A stretch of DNA of 64,000 nt from Zhongshania aquatica. Lineage in GTDB: Bacteria; Pseudomonadota; Gammaproteobacteria; Pseudomonadales; Spongiibacteraceae. Shown piece after piece: positions 56,004 through 64,000 of this stretch (position 1 is the stretch's first letter; every line of letters starts with the position of its first letter). A program made the position numbers and the translations under genes. The stretch covers positions 62,001 to 126,000 of the forward strand of contig NZ_JANZNQ010000005.1 of assembly GCF_027257955.1 (NCBI RefSeq), written 5' to 3'. Below the pieces are notes generated by a model that was not told the origin of the DNA, ran no database searches, and saw nothing but the letters and a program-made list of their open reading frames with translations.

Positions 56004-56030
56004 GGTATGTCCGCTAATGTGACTTTCCGG
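56004..56030 (+). repeat. Dispersed short repeat, copy 3
   Basis: GTATGTCCGCTAATGTGACT matches the consensus of copies 1 and 2. It lies about 560 bp from copy 2 and closes the variable locus. Confidence 0.6.
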
Positions 56031-56146
56031 CTCTCTTTCGAATAGGAAAATAACCGAAATATGATTCAAATACTTATCCGATTTTGTTTGAATCAATAGT
56101 TATTGCCAGTATTTAGCACTGACTAAGCGACACTTAATGTTAAAAT

Positions 56147-56455
56147 TTATTTCTTCAATTTCTTCAAAAAAACGGTAATTTCTTTTTCGGTTTGCTTGTC
56201 ACCTTTGCGCATAGCCACTTCTAAACCTGATTGCCATGCGGATTCTGCCGACGCTTTGTCGTCCATTTGCAAATGCGATTTACCAAGCAGTTTCCATGCG
56301 GCGGAATAATCAGGATCTTGGGCGACGCAGTGTTTGAAATGTTCTATTGCCGCTTCTATGTTTTTATCATCTAGATAAGCTTTACCCAAACCAAAACGCA
56401 GCATTGCACTGTCATTTCCTTTGGCGAGCATTTTTTCTAAGGCGTCGATATTCAC
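56147..56455 (-). CDS. Small TPR protein
   Basis: The 102-residue protein contains two tetratricopeptide repeats (AMLRFGLGKAYLDDKNIEAAIEHFKHCVAQDPDYSAAWKLLGKSHLQMDDKASAESAWQSGLEVA) and a basic C-terminal helix (FLKKLKK). It has no signal peptide and should be cytosolic. It is a likely protein-protein interaction module of unknown partner. It is downstream of hemY on the same strand with a 100-bp gap. Confidence 0.8.
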   Translation of the reverse strand: MNIDALEKMLAKGNDSAMLRFGLGKAYLDDKNIEAAIEHFKHCVAQDPDYSAAWKLLGKSHLQMDDKASAESAWQSGLEVAMRKGDKQTEKEITVFLKKLKK

Positions 56456-56555
56456 ATTAATATCCTAGAATTTTTTTGCTTTCACATTTGCCGCACACAT
56501 TTGTTACGCGCTTTGCAGATAGAGCATTTTCGTCATCAAGGCGGCAGGTGAAAAA

Positions 56556-57773
56556 TTAGTTTGCTAAGTGTGGCTGCGGCAATTCCGGCAGGGCCTGCCC
56601 CTGTCGTTGCAGTGCCTCGCGGGTGTAGCGTTCAGCGTCGGCTTGTTCACCCATATTGTTGAGTAGACGCCCAAGTTCAAAACACAGTTCTGCAGTTGGA
56701 CTACGGCGATAAGCTTGCTCAAAATATTCCTTGGCTTTGCCCCATAACTCATTGCGCAGAGACAAACGACCCAGCGTTAGTAGCAGCGCCGGATCATCAT
56801 TGTGTTCTTTTAACCACGCTTCTGCAGCACTCAGCTGGCGAGATAAATCAGCGCTAGCAATAAGGCCGTAGAACGCTACCAAGCTAGGTGACCAATTCTG
56901 TTTTATTGATTGACGAAGCACTTTTTCTGCAGTTACTTGATCATCGAGCGCAACTAGCGTTCGGCAATATGCCAGCGTTATGTCTGCGTCTTTCTGCCAT
57001 GCGCGGGAAACATGCTTCCACCACTGCTGCACTGCGCCGACATCAGACTGAAGGGCTACTTGCTCTAATTGACCCATTAAGGCTTGGCGCTCAAGACGGT
57101 CTATTTTTTCGGTAGTTAATATATTGTGCTTACGCAAATCAGGTAGCAAGGCTAGCAAGGACGTCCAATCCCGTAAGCCCGAGTACACTTTTTCTAGCAA
57201 ACTTAGCACTGAGGGATGACGCTCTGCATTGCGACGGGCGCGGGTCAATGTGGCCAGTGCTTCTTCTAATCGGCCATTCTCCACCTGCATTTCTGCCTGT
57301 GTGAGCGCGACAGCGATACTTGCCTTGGCGCTGGTCTCTTCTGCTAGGCCAAGGTAATGCCGGCTCGCTGCGGCATCGCCCATCGCGTGGCTCGCGCGGG
57401 CAGCTAACAAGTAATTAATCAACGGTGCATCGCTGCCTTTCAGCGAATCAGTAAGCAGGCGCCGAGACTTCGCCCAATTACCTTCGATAAAAGCAATCAT
57501 GCCGAGTGTTGTGTGGCTTCGGCCACGATTGGCTTTACGATTGCTCCAAAAGCTGCCGATTTTATCGCTAACTTTTACGCCGCGGCGCAAACTGATAAAC
57601 ACGACAACAAACAAAAATACCAATACAGCCAATACCGCTAAACCAACCCAAATCGTCATTTCGACAGTGGTTTTACCGTAGGCGATGAGTATATAGCCGG
57701 GATCATGTTGAATCGCCACCGCCAAACCTGCGGCAACAATAAGTGTGAGCAGAACCGCAATGAATATTTTCAT
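56556..57773 (-). CDS. hemY: HemY family membrane TPR protein
   Basis: This is the proteobacterial HemY, a membrane protein encoded with hemCDX; it is not the Bacillus protoporphyrinogen oxidase of the same name. The 405 residues have two membrane helices (IFIAVLLTLIVAAGLAVAI at ~3-22 and IWVGLAVLAVLVFLFVVVFI at ~41-61) and a TPR-rich cytoplasmic or periplasmic remainder with the HemY_N feature RGRSHTTLGMIAFIEGNWAKSRRLL. Its start overlaps the hemX stop by four bases. The biochemical role in heme synthesis is unclear. Confidence 0.92.
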   Translation of the reverse strand: MKIFIAVLLTLIVAAGLAVAIQHDPGYILIAYGKTTVEMTIWVGLAVLAVLVFLFVVVFISLRRGVKVSDKIGSFWSNRKANRGRSHTTLGMIAFIEGNWAKSRRLLTDSLKGSDAPLINYLLAARASHAMGDAAASRHYLGLAEETSAKASIAVALTQAEMQVENGRLEEALATLTRARRNAERHPSVLSLLEKVYSGLRDWTSLLALLPDLRKHNILTTEKIDRLERQALMGQLEQVALQSDVGAVQQWWKHVSRAWQKDADITLAYCRTLVALDDQVTAEKVLRQSIKQNWSPSLVAFYGLIASADLSRQLSAAEAWLKEHNDDPALLLTLGRLSLRNELWGKAKEYFEQAYRRSPTAELCFELGRLLNNMGEQADAERYTREALQRQGQALPELPQPHLAN

Positions 57774-58903
57774 TGGCGAACCTCTTTCTGCCAGCGATTA
57801 CTTTTTAAATACTCTTTTAAGCTGCGCAGCGACCCTGAAATATCAGGAAGATCGGCCTCGACCTGCACAGCGGCAAGCACCTTGATTTGATCTAGCAAAG
57901 CATCCCGATGCTCATCTAGCTGGTAGTAACGATTCAACCACGCGGCGGATTTTTCTAGGGCTCGTTGATAGAGTACGGGTTGATTCGCCAATAAGGCCAA
58001 CTGAGCCTGCTCGAACATTAATTGCAAACTTGCCCGCAGCGCAGATTCTTGCTCCGGTGCCAATTGCGCGCGAAAGTTTTCTTCATGATGGCGAATACGA
58101 ATATAGCCGCGAAGTTTTTCCCAAGCCGCAGCAAAGCCATTTTGTAAGCGCTGCTGCCAACCCGTCTGCTCTTCGGCAACAGGCACCACCTGATAAGTGG
58201 GCGCTTGATATATTTTCAGCTTTTCAGCCGCACTGGCCAGCGCCTGCAATGCTAAGTAACTGCCTTCCACATCGCGCTCTGCGCTGCTTTGCAGGCCAGC
58301 AATTTCTTTCGCCAATTCTGCACGTACCGGGTGTAATGCGGCGTCATCGAGATCTCGCAGGATTTCATCTGCACTGCTGAGCAGCTGCGCCGCAGAACGA
58401 GCGTCATGACTTAGCTGTGCGCGTTGATTTGCCAGCCTTAATAAATACTCTGCTTCTGCCAGCAACCAGTCGCGACGATCCACCGTTGCCAATGACTGCA
58501 CCGTCACTTCTAAGTCTTGGCTGCGACGGCTTAAAGCGTCTAAGCGCGCGCTATTGTCGCTGCGCAATTGAGACAGCGCTTCACGCTGTGCAGTGATCAG
58601 CGATGTAAATTCTGCCTGCGATGCGCTTAGTGAACGCAGTTCTGATTTAAAACTGGCGTTGGCATTTTCTTCCTGCGCGGCGAGGAGCTGATCCTGCTGG
58701 TACATCCACCCCGCTAAAGCCAGTGCGGCAACCGCAATCAGCAAGGCAAGCAGGCCGAGTAAATTACTGCCTGACTTGGTCGTCTCACTTTTCGTTTTTT
58801 TAGATACTTTACTAGATGGCGGTGCAGGCCGGCTAGTCACCGCAGACTTTTGGGCTGCGTCGGTGGTTGCTTGTTTATTATCTTCCGGTTTATCGCCGCT
58901 CAT
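57770..58903 (-). CDS. hemX: HemX family protein
   Basis: Often annotated as uroporphyrinogen-III C-methyltransferase, but the sequence has no SAM-methyltransferase motifs. The 377-residue protein has a disordered Lys/Ser/Thr-rich N-terminus, one membrane helix (LLGLLALLIAVAALALAGWMYQQ, ~48-70), a coiled coil (~75-135), and the HemX domain (DRRDWLLAEAEYLLRLANQRAQLSHD ... ALEKSAAWLNRYYQLDEHRDALLDQI). It lies in the hemC-hemD-hemX-hemY operon. Function is unknown beyond this association. Confidence 0.92.
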   Translation of the reverse strand: MSGDKPEDNKQATTDAAQKSAVTSRPAPPSSKVSKKTKSETTKSGSNLLGLLALLIAVAALALAGWMYQQDQLLAAQEENANASFKSELRSLSASQAEFTSLITAQREALSQLRSDNSARLDALSRRSQDLEVTVQSLATVDRRDWLLAEAEYLLRLANQRAQLSHDARSAAQLLSSADEILRDLDDAALHPVRAELAKEIAGLQSSAERDVEGSYLALQALASAAEKLKIYQAPTYQVVPVAEEQTGWQQRLQNGFAAAWEKLRGYIRIRHHEENFRAQLAPEQESALRASLQLMFEQAQLALLANQPVLYQRALEKSAAWLNRYYQLDEHRDALLDQIKVLAAVQVEADLPDISGSLRSLKEYLKSNRWQKEVRQ

Positions 58904-58923
58904 TATTTTCTCTCAAGATCCAT

Positions 58924-59721
58924 TTAATGAAGTATAGACGGATTACTTTCTACATATCGCTGCAGTGCCGCTAGGCTTGCAGCGGTACCTGCATTCTCGG
59001 CCTCAATCACCGACTGATAGCCCTGATTTTTTGCTAGTGTCGCCACCCGCGGGCTTGGCACCAGTACTGGGTAAGCAAATGCCACAGAGCCCAATAGCTC
59101 GGTGAAATGACTGAGGGTTTCTCCGCTGTTCAATGCCACCATATTTATGCGGTGTTGTAACAGCAATGCCCGCAGTTGACCACCGTCAATATCCGGTTTG
59201 CACCGCTGATAACACTCAACGTAATCGACAATAGCTCCGCGCTTCGTCAATTCGGTTGCCAAATATTCTCGGCCACCCACGCCACGGACAATTAGAATCT
59301 TCGCCTGTGCAATATTCTGCAACTCCGCGCAGGCCAGCAGACTCTCGCTATTCATCGCCAAGGCGCTATGCCGAACGACGACATCGCGCTCGGCGAGGGC
59401 TGCTGCTGTCGCCGCGCCGATGGCGAAGACGTCAATATCCATTGGCCATTGTGGCCAGTATTGTTCAATTTGATCCAGGCCGTATTGCACCGCATTCACG
59501 CTGATAAAAATAACGCATTGATAGCGGTCTAAATTCATCAGTAGGCTGCGACTTTTTTGAATAGCCTCGCCATGGTCTGCTTGCGTCAACGGTGCAATAT
59601 CTAACAGGGGCTGCAATACACACTCCGCACCAGCGGCCGTTAACGCCGCCGCAAGTTCAGCGCTGCGATCCGCTGGCCGCGTGACTAAAACCCGTAAGCT
59701 ATTCAGCTTTGCTAGCGCCAT
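58924..59721 (-). CDS. hemD: Uroporphyrinogen-III synthase
   Basis: HemD closes hydroxymethylbilane to uroporphyrinogen III. The 265-residue protein has [34 protein letters not shown] at the N-terminus, [14 protein letters not shown], and [33 protein letters not shown] in the middle, typical of the two-domain HemD fold. The family is poorly conserved, so the operon position strengthens the call. The ATG at 59721 lies within the last codons of hemC (23-base overlap). Confidence 0.9.
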   Translation of the reverse strand: MALAKLNSLRVLVTRPADRSAELAAALTAAGAECVLQPLLDIAPLTQADHGEAIQKSRSLLMNLDRYQCVIFISVNAVQYGLDQIEQYWPQWPMDIDVFAIGAATAAALAERDVVVRHSALAMNSESLLACAELQNIAQAKILIVRGVGGREYLATELTKRGAIVDYVECYQRCKPDIDGGQLRALLLQHRINMVALNSGETLSHFTELLGSVAFAYPVLVPSPRVATLAKNQGYQSVIEAENAGTAASLAALQRYVESNPSILH

Positions 59722-60649
59722 ACACCGCCTGCAAAATATCCGCCGCGCCCTGCTCCAGCAACGATTCTGCCACCGCAATACCTAGCGCCTCAGCTTGATC
59801 TCGCGGCCCGCGCTGTTCAGCAGTTAAAATAGTTTTGCCACTTGGCTCACCCACTAGGGCGCGCAACCAAAGCTGATCCGCGTTTTCCGGATCAATGATG
59901 GCATAACCGGCGATAGGCACCTGACAGCCACCCTCAAGGCGGCGATTCATGGCGCGCTCGGCCATGACTTGCTCTGCACTCACACTATTATGCAAAGGCT
60001 GCAACAGAGCGTTAACCCGCGCATCATCGAGTCGCGTTTCGACACCCACTGCGCCCTGACCACAGGCTGGCAAGCTAGATTCAACCGCCATCAAGGCCGC
60101 AATACGGTCTTCTAACTTAAGACGAATCAATCCGGCCGCCGCCAGTATGATTGCATCGAATTCGCCCTCATCAAGCTTGCGCAAGCGGGTCTGAACATTG
60201 CCGCGTAAACTAGAGATTTGCAGATCTGGACGCTGGGCGCGAAGCTGGCATTCACGGCGCAAACTAGAGGTGCCAACACGCGCGCCCTCTGGTAAATCAT
60301 CTACTGACGCGAAGTAATTACTCACAAACGCATCGCGGGGGTCTTCTCGCTCGCAGATAATCGCCAAACCAAGGCCTTCTGGAAACTCCATCGGCACGTC
60401 TTTCATTGAGTGCACGGCAATATCGGCGCGGCCATCGATCAGAGCCTGCTCAAGTTCTTTAACGAAGAGCGCTTTACCGCCAATTTTAGAGAGTGGTGAA
60501 TCTAAGAGCTGATCGCCACGGGTGGTCATTCCAAGTAGCTCAACCTCTAAACCGGGATGCGCCGCTTGTAGCTCTGCCTTGATGAATTCCGCCTGCCAAA
60601 GTGCCAGCAGACTTTCGCGGGTGGCGATGCGGATTATATTGTCGGACAT
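59699..60649 (-). CDS. hemC: Hydroxymethylbilane synthase (porphobilinogen deaminase)
   Basis: HemC polymerises four porphobilinogen units. The 316-residue protein starts [27 protein letters not shown] and shows [34 protein letters not shown] with the catalytic Asp, [52 protein letters not shown], and the dipyrromethane-anchoring cysteine in [20 protein letters not shown] precedes the ATG at 60649. It follows algR, as in Pseudomonas. Confidence 0.96.
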   Translation of the reverse strand: MSDNIIRIATRESLLALWQAEFIKAELQAAHPGLEVELLGMTTRGDQLLDSPLSKIGGKALFVKELEQALIDGRADIAVHSMKDVPMEFPEGLGLAIICEREDPRDAFVSNYFASVDDLPEGARVGTSSLRRECQLRAQRPDLQISSLRGNVQTRLRKLDEGEFDAIILAAAGLIRLKLEDRIAALMAVESSLPACGQGAVGVETRLDDARVNALLQPLHNSVSAEQVMAERAMNRRLEGGCQVPIAGYAIIDPENADQLWLRALVGEPSGKTILTAEQRGPRDQAEALGIAVAESLLEQGAADILQAVYGASKAE

Positions 60650-60737
60650 GAATATTTCCGTAGAACAACGTGGGGCCACCATGATACGTCAGCGAGGCCG
60701 CTGACAAAACCGAAAACCTGCCACAAAGCAGCAGTCG

Positions 60738-61472
60738 CTAAATACCTTTGGCGAGTCGCGCTCGTACAGCGGGTAAATATCGGCGACTTATTTGGGGCCC
60801 AAGGGCAAGACCCTGTAATTTAACCCGATAACCCGTCACGCCATGACGCTCAATACCCTGCAGGTATTGCAGCGCCACCAGCGCATTGCGATGAATGCGC
60901 ACAAACTGATTGGCAAACTCCTGCTCTAGCTCGCGCAGACTGTCATCAATTAATAACTCGCCGTCTAACGACACGGCGCTCACGTATTTATTGTCCGCAT
61001 GAAAATAACGGACCTCCGCCACAGGCAATAGACGAACACCCTGCGGGCCAGAAGAGGACAACTGGCTTCGCTGAACCGGTGCCTCCAAAGCAGTCAGCGC
61101 GGCAATTTGCGCTTTATTAAGCCGAGACAAACGCCCAAACACCGCCGCTAATTTATCCCGCTCAATCGGTTTTAGCAGATAGCCCACTGCCTGCGCCTCA
61201 AACGCAGCAATGGCGTATTCATCGTAGGCGGTGCAAAACACAACCGCCGGTGAGGAGTTCCGCTCAGCTAATTCCCGCGCTAATTCTATTCCGCTCTTAC
61301 CCGGCATCGAAATATCGAGGAGGAGGACATCTGGCTGGCTGCGCGTAATTTCAGCCAAGGCCTCCTCGGCATTCGCGGCCTCTACTAATACATCAACGCC
61401 GTCTATTTCCTTTAACAGGCGCGCGGCGCGTTGGCGAGCTAAGGGCTCATCATCGACGATGAGCACCTTCAT
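60738..61472 (-). CDS. algR: LytTR response regulator AlgR
   Basis: AlgR controls alginate, twitching and virulence functions in Pseudomonas. The 244-residue protein has an N-terminal receiver (VLIVDDEPLARQRAARLL, phosphoacceptor Asp53 in VLLLDISMPGKSG) and a C-terminal LytTR DNA-binding domain (VRYFHADNKYVSAVSLDGELLIDDSLRELEQEFANQFVRIHRNALVALQYLQGIERH). It overlaps algZ by four bases and lies upstream of hemC, the order found in Pseudomonas. Given the Pil genes in this window, a role in pilus gene control is likely but not shown. Confidence 0.92.
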   Translation of the reverse strand: MKVLIVDDEPLARQRAARLLKEIDGVDVLVEAANAEEALAEITRSQPDVLLLDISMPGKSGIELARELAERNSSPAVVFCTAYDEYAIAAFEAQAVGYLLKPIERDKLAAVFGRLSRLNKAQIAALTALEAPVQRSQLSSSGPQGVRLLPVAEVRYFHADNKYVSAVSLDGELLIDDSLRELEQEFANQFVRIHRNALVALQYLQGIERHGVTGYRVKLQGLALGPQISRRYLPAVRARLAKGI

Positions 61473-62581
61473 GAAGATTGATCCTGAGGAAATTTTTTCA
61501 TTGGAAATATCGCGCGGGCAACGTAATGATCGCCGCTCAGCTTACTACTAAAATCAGCGCTATCGCCAAACAGTGCCTGCAAGCGCAGCTTGATGTTATC
61601 GTTGGCCATGCCATTACCAACACCAAGGTCTAAGTGGTCTGCAACTGGATTCTTAACTTCAATTTCAACGATGCCGTTTATAGCCTGCGCCTTTACGGTG
61701 ACTAGACCACCCGCCTGCAAACGCTGAATACCGTGAACAATCGCGTTTTCAATTAAAGGCTGCAAGAGCAAGGACGGAACCGACACATCGTCGTCTAGCT
61801 CGGCGTCTTGCCAATCAACCTTTAATCGATCATCCAGGCGGGCGTGTTCGATACGCAAATAGCGTTCACACAAATCCCGCTCATCGGCCCAGCGCACCAC
61901 GCTCATCCCACTTTGTAAATTAGCTCTAAACAATGCCGCTAAATCTTCGACGGCTTGCTCAGCTTTGTCGGGTGCGATACTGATTAAGCTGCTAATGCTA
62001 TTGAGGGTATTAAAAAGAAAGTGCGGACGGATTCTAGAATTCAGCGCATCTAAACGCGCATGCAAACTGCTTTGTTCGCGCAGGCGATACTGCAAACTTA
62101 AATAGGCATAGCGCATGCCCACGCCAAGCACGACGGTGGCAACTGCCAAGGTTTCTGCCAAGGCCCAAACATCAATTAGCCAACTTTCACCCTGCAATCT
62201 ACCGCTGGCAAACCACTGGCCGAACACGGTGACGCAGGCAACCCAAACAAGGCAAACGATAAAACTAACAGCGGCAGTTACCGCTGTGCTTAGCGGCAAA
62301 AATAATGGTTTGAGCAACTGCAATATGGCCGCCGCCCCCAGCAGACACCAAATAGTGAACATGCCCGATAGTCCGAGGAGTACCCAATCGAAATTCTGCA
62401 AACCGGATTTTAGCAGGGTAAACAAAATGGCAAGCAAGGAGGCCAATAACACAATTAATAGCAGTGATTGCGGGCTAGACAGGTTGCCAATAAATGACAC
62501 CTGCTGATCCTTATGCTGAAATTGCGACTTTAGCTGCGCTTTGTTTTGCTGCCAACCCGACACGGCTTTCACCTTACACAT
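61469..62581 (-). CDS. algZ: Sensor histidine kinase AlgZ (FimS)
   Basis: This kinase pairs with AlgR. The 370-residue protein has an N-terminal region with five or six membrane segments (residues ~35-190), then a LytS/His_kinase domain: LHARLDALNSRIRPHFLFNTLNSISSLI with the phosphoacceptor His, the ATPase with PSLLLQPLIENAIVHGIQRL and the glycine-rich LGVGNGMANDNIKLRLQALFG. A periplasmic sensor domain is lacking. The start at 62581 has no clear ribosome site. The four-base overlap with algR indicates coupling. Confidence 0.9.
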   Translation of the reverse strand: MCKVKAVSGWQQNKAQLKSQFQHKDQQVSFIGNLSSPQSLLLIVLLASLLAILFTLLKSGLQNFDWVLLGLSGMFTIWCLLGAAAILQLLKPLFLPLSTAVTAAVSFIVCLVWVACVTVFGQWFASGRLQGESWLIDVWALAETLAVATVVLGVGMRYAYLSLQYRLREQSSLHARLDALNSRIRPHFLFNTLNSISSLISIAPDKAEQAVEDLAALFRANLQSGMSVVRWADERDLCERYLRIEHARLDDRLKVDWQDAELDDDVSVPSLLLQPLIENAIVHGIQRLQAGGLVTVKAQAINGIVEIEVKNPVADHLDLGVGNGMANDNIKLRLQALFGDSADFSSKLSGDHYVARAIFPMKKFPQDQSS

Positions 62582-62655
62582 GTTTTGTAAAGCATAGCAG
62601 GCTGGTGGCAGAGCGGATATGACTAACGCTTGGGGCTAGCCATATCCGTGGGGAT

Positions 62656-64000
62656 TTATTTAAGTGGAAATGCGGTCCAGCTGTCGGTCCACGTTACCAC
62701 TGCGCCGGGACGGATAGCGCCGCGATAATTTGCAGCCTCATCCCAAAATTCGCCCTGCGGCACCGCTACCGCATTGTCTTTTGCTGGAGAAGAAGCCGCG
62801 ACGCGATAATCCGGTTCGCTTTCACTTTGGGTCACTTTTAAAAACTGCGGGTTAATACCCAAGCTGGCGCCTTCGGATATATAAGCGGCCTCATCAAAAC
62901 CGCCATCATCATTTTGGTCGCCGAATTCCTCTGCAAAAAAATGCGTGCCGTCTAGGCCTATATCCGACATCATCAGGCCCGCAAAACTCATTTTACCTTG
63001 GTCAATACGCGCCACGGTCTCAGTATCTTTAATATCTATCGCCTCGCCCGAAAATCCCGAGATGATCATATTATTAAAGTGACCGCCGGTGCCGCGACGC
63101 AGGGTCATGCCGCGCTGATACTTTTCCTGACTATTCATTCCGAGCAGAGTCACGTTATACAAGGTCGGTTCAGAGATCGGCTCGGCCTGATAATCCCCCT
63201 CGCGGTTATCGGCTTCGAAGGCGTTATCGCCCACCCCCGAATATTGCTGAATTTGTAAAAACTGCACACGCCCCGTCCAGCCCATATCCCAGTCAAGGGA
63301 GTCATCCGCCGCCCCGGTGATAAGAATATGGCGCAAATCGACAGTGCCACCAAATATCTCAATGCCATCATCTAAAGCGCGGTGAACCTGCACATGGCGA
63401 ATAATGGTTTTACTGCCACAGCCGCCCAAGGTCAGCCCGTTCAGCTCATTATTGGCATAGACTTCGTAACCAGCAAATTCGACGCGAACGTATTCCAATA
63501 CACCACAATTGTCTCGCGGGTCGCTGCCGCCAAACATGCCCCGGGTATCACCGGCATTTAAACCTTCTATTTGTGCATCCGCTGTATTTACCGGCGCATT
63601 ACCCAGCAACACGAGGCCACCCCAATCACCGGCCTTACGCTTGCCCGCCAGCGCAGAACTGGTAAACACGATTGGGGCCAGCGCCGTGCCACGGGCTTGA
63701 ATGCTGCCGTCGCGGGTCACTAACAATGCACTGCCCGGGCGTCCTTGCACAATCGTACCCGCCTCAACGACCAGCCTTGCCCCTGCCTCAACGTAAACTA
63801 TGCCGTCTAAGATCCAAGTTTTATCGCTGGTCCATATTTGCTCGCCGCGTATTGAACCACTCACTACCTGACTGCGACTTATTAACTGCGACAGATCTTT
63901 ACTGAATATCGCCGCCGCAATAACGACAAATAATACAATCACAGCAAAGCCAATCACTGCATTGCCGAGTGGACCTTGCTTTGGCTTTTCTGAAGACGTT
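62656..64000 (-). CDS. Membrane-anchored parallel beta-helix protein (5' end beyond window)
   Basis: The reading frame stays open to the window edge, so the true start lies outside; at least 447 residues are visible. After a short basic stretch comes a membrane helix (AVIGFAVIVLFVVIAAAIF), then a long repetitive beta-rich region: ILDGIVYVEAGARLVVEAGTIVQG, GDWGGLVLLGNAPVNT, DNCGVLEYVRVEFAG, NELNGLTLGGCG, ALDDGIEIFGGTVDLRHI, AADDSLDWDMGWTGRVQ, and a C-terminal WTDSWTAFPLK. This order belongs to a family of right-handed beta-helix proteins common in marine and myxobacterial genomes. The DDGIE/DDSLD repeats suggest calcium sites. The role is unknown; cell-surface or periplasmic location is inferred. 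Confidence 0.8.
   Translation of the reverse strand, partial: TSSEKPKQGPLGNAVIGFAVIVLFVVIAAAIFSKDLSQLISRSQVVSGSIRGEQIWTSDKTWILDGIVYVEAGARLVVEAGTIVQGRPGSALLVTRDGSIQARGTALAPIVFTSSALAGKRKAGDWGGLVLLGNAPVNTADAQIEGLNAGDTRGMFGGSDPRDNCGVLEYVRVEFAGYEVYANNELNGLTLGGCGSKTIIRHVQVHRALDDGIEIFGGTVDLRHILITGAADDSLDWDMGWTGRVQFLQIQQYSGVGDNAFEADNREGDYQAEPISEPTLYNVTLLGMNSQEKYQRGMTLRRGTGGHFNNMIISGFSGEAIDIKDTETVARIDQGKMSFAGLMMSDIGLDGTHFFAEEFGDQNDDGGFDEAAYISEGASLGINPQFLKVTQSESEPDYRVAASSPAKDNAVAVPQGEFWDEAANYRGAIRPGAVVTWTDSWTAFPLK

Noticed and set aside
54899-56030. Integron gene-cassette array
   Set aside because: The intervals look cassette-like, but the repeats lack attC features (RYYYAAC/GTTRRRY ends, long imperfect inverted structure), the genes lie on both strands, and no integrase is present.
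57770-58903. Uroporphyrinogen-III C-methyltransferase activity for HemX
   Set aside because: The usual database name implies it, but no SAM-binding or methyltransferase motif is present in the sequence.

Overview
The window is a chromosomal segment of a gammaproteobacterium. Gene content and order repeatedly match blocks known from Pseudomonas aeruginosa: coaBC-algC-argB ... pyrE-crc-rph-yicC; FKBP-algP-DUF2390-ABC-F; pilGHIJ-chpA with gshB-tonB-yqgE-ruvX; pilTU-yggS-proC-yggT-metXW-DUF4426-rdgB; and algZR-hemCDXY. The blocks are joined differently than in Pseudomonas, and the ectoine cluster with its dedicated aspartokinase points to a salt-exposed, probably marine lineage. A relative of the Spongiibacteraceae/Cellvibrionales is my best inference; no rRNA or tRNA gene is present to test it.

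Layout. 0-10.4 kb: partial radC (minus), coaBC, a membrane-anchored AlgC-type phosphomannomutase, argB, slmA, a periplasmic coiled-coil protein, pyrE, the catalytically degenerate crc, rph and yicC. 10.5-17.5 kb: an osmoadaptation island with a MarR regulator (EctR type), ectA-ectB-ectC, ectoine-type aspartokinase, a membrane TPR protein overlapping it, and a sodium:solute symporter. 17.7-20.4 kb: a TetR regulator resembling Vibrio LuxR/HapR, a 36-residue membrane peptide and an SRPBCC-SDR fusion. 20.6-24.8 kb: FKBP lipoprotein, AlgP-like protein, DUF2390 protein and an ABC-F ATPase. 24.8-30.6 kb: glutathione transferase, methyltransferase, 2OG-Fe(II) oxygenase, an unrecognised membrane protein, argA and rsmE.

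30.6-45.7 kb: the surface-sensing system for type IV pili (pilG, pilH, pilI, pilJ, chpA, chpC; no pilK or chpB), then gshB, tonB-like, yqgE and ruvX, and the retraction ATPases pilU and pilT. 46-54 kb: yggS, proC, yggT, yggU, metX-metW, a DUF4426 protein, rdgB, a ferredoxin-domain protein and a TIGR03545-type membrane protein. 54.2-56.1 kb: a variable locus with a ParDE toxin-antitoxin pair and two small membrane-protein genes, separated by copies of a short repeat about 540-560 bp apart. 56.1-64 kb: a TPR protein, hemY, hemX, hemD and hemC, the algR/algZ two-component pair, and a beta-helix protein that runs off the right edge.

Functional themes are twitching motility and surface sensing (Pil-Chp, PilTU, AlgZR), osmoprotection by ectoine synthesis and possible uptake, cofactor, amino-acid and nucleotide biosynthesis (CoA, arginine, proline, methionine, pyrimidine, heme, glutathione), and regulation by Crc and SlmA. 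The most unusual items are the repeat-partitioned cassette-like locus at 54.9-56.0 kb, the LuxR/HapR-like regulator beside the SRPBCC-SDR fusion, the extra genes at the end of the ectoine cluster, and the sensor-like N-terminus on AlgC.
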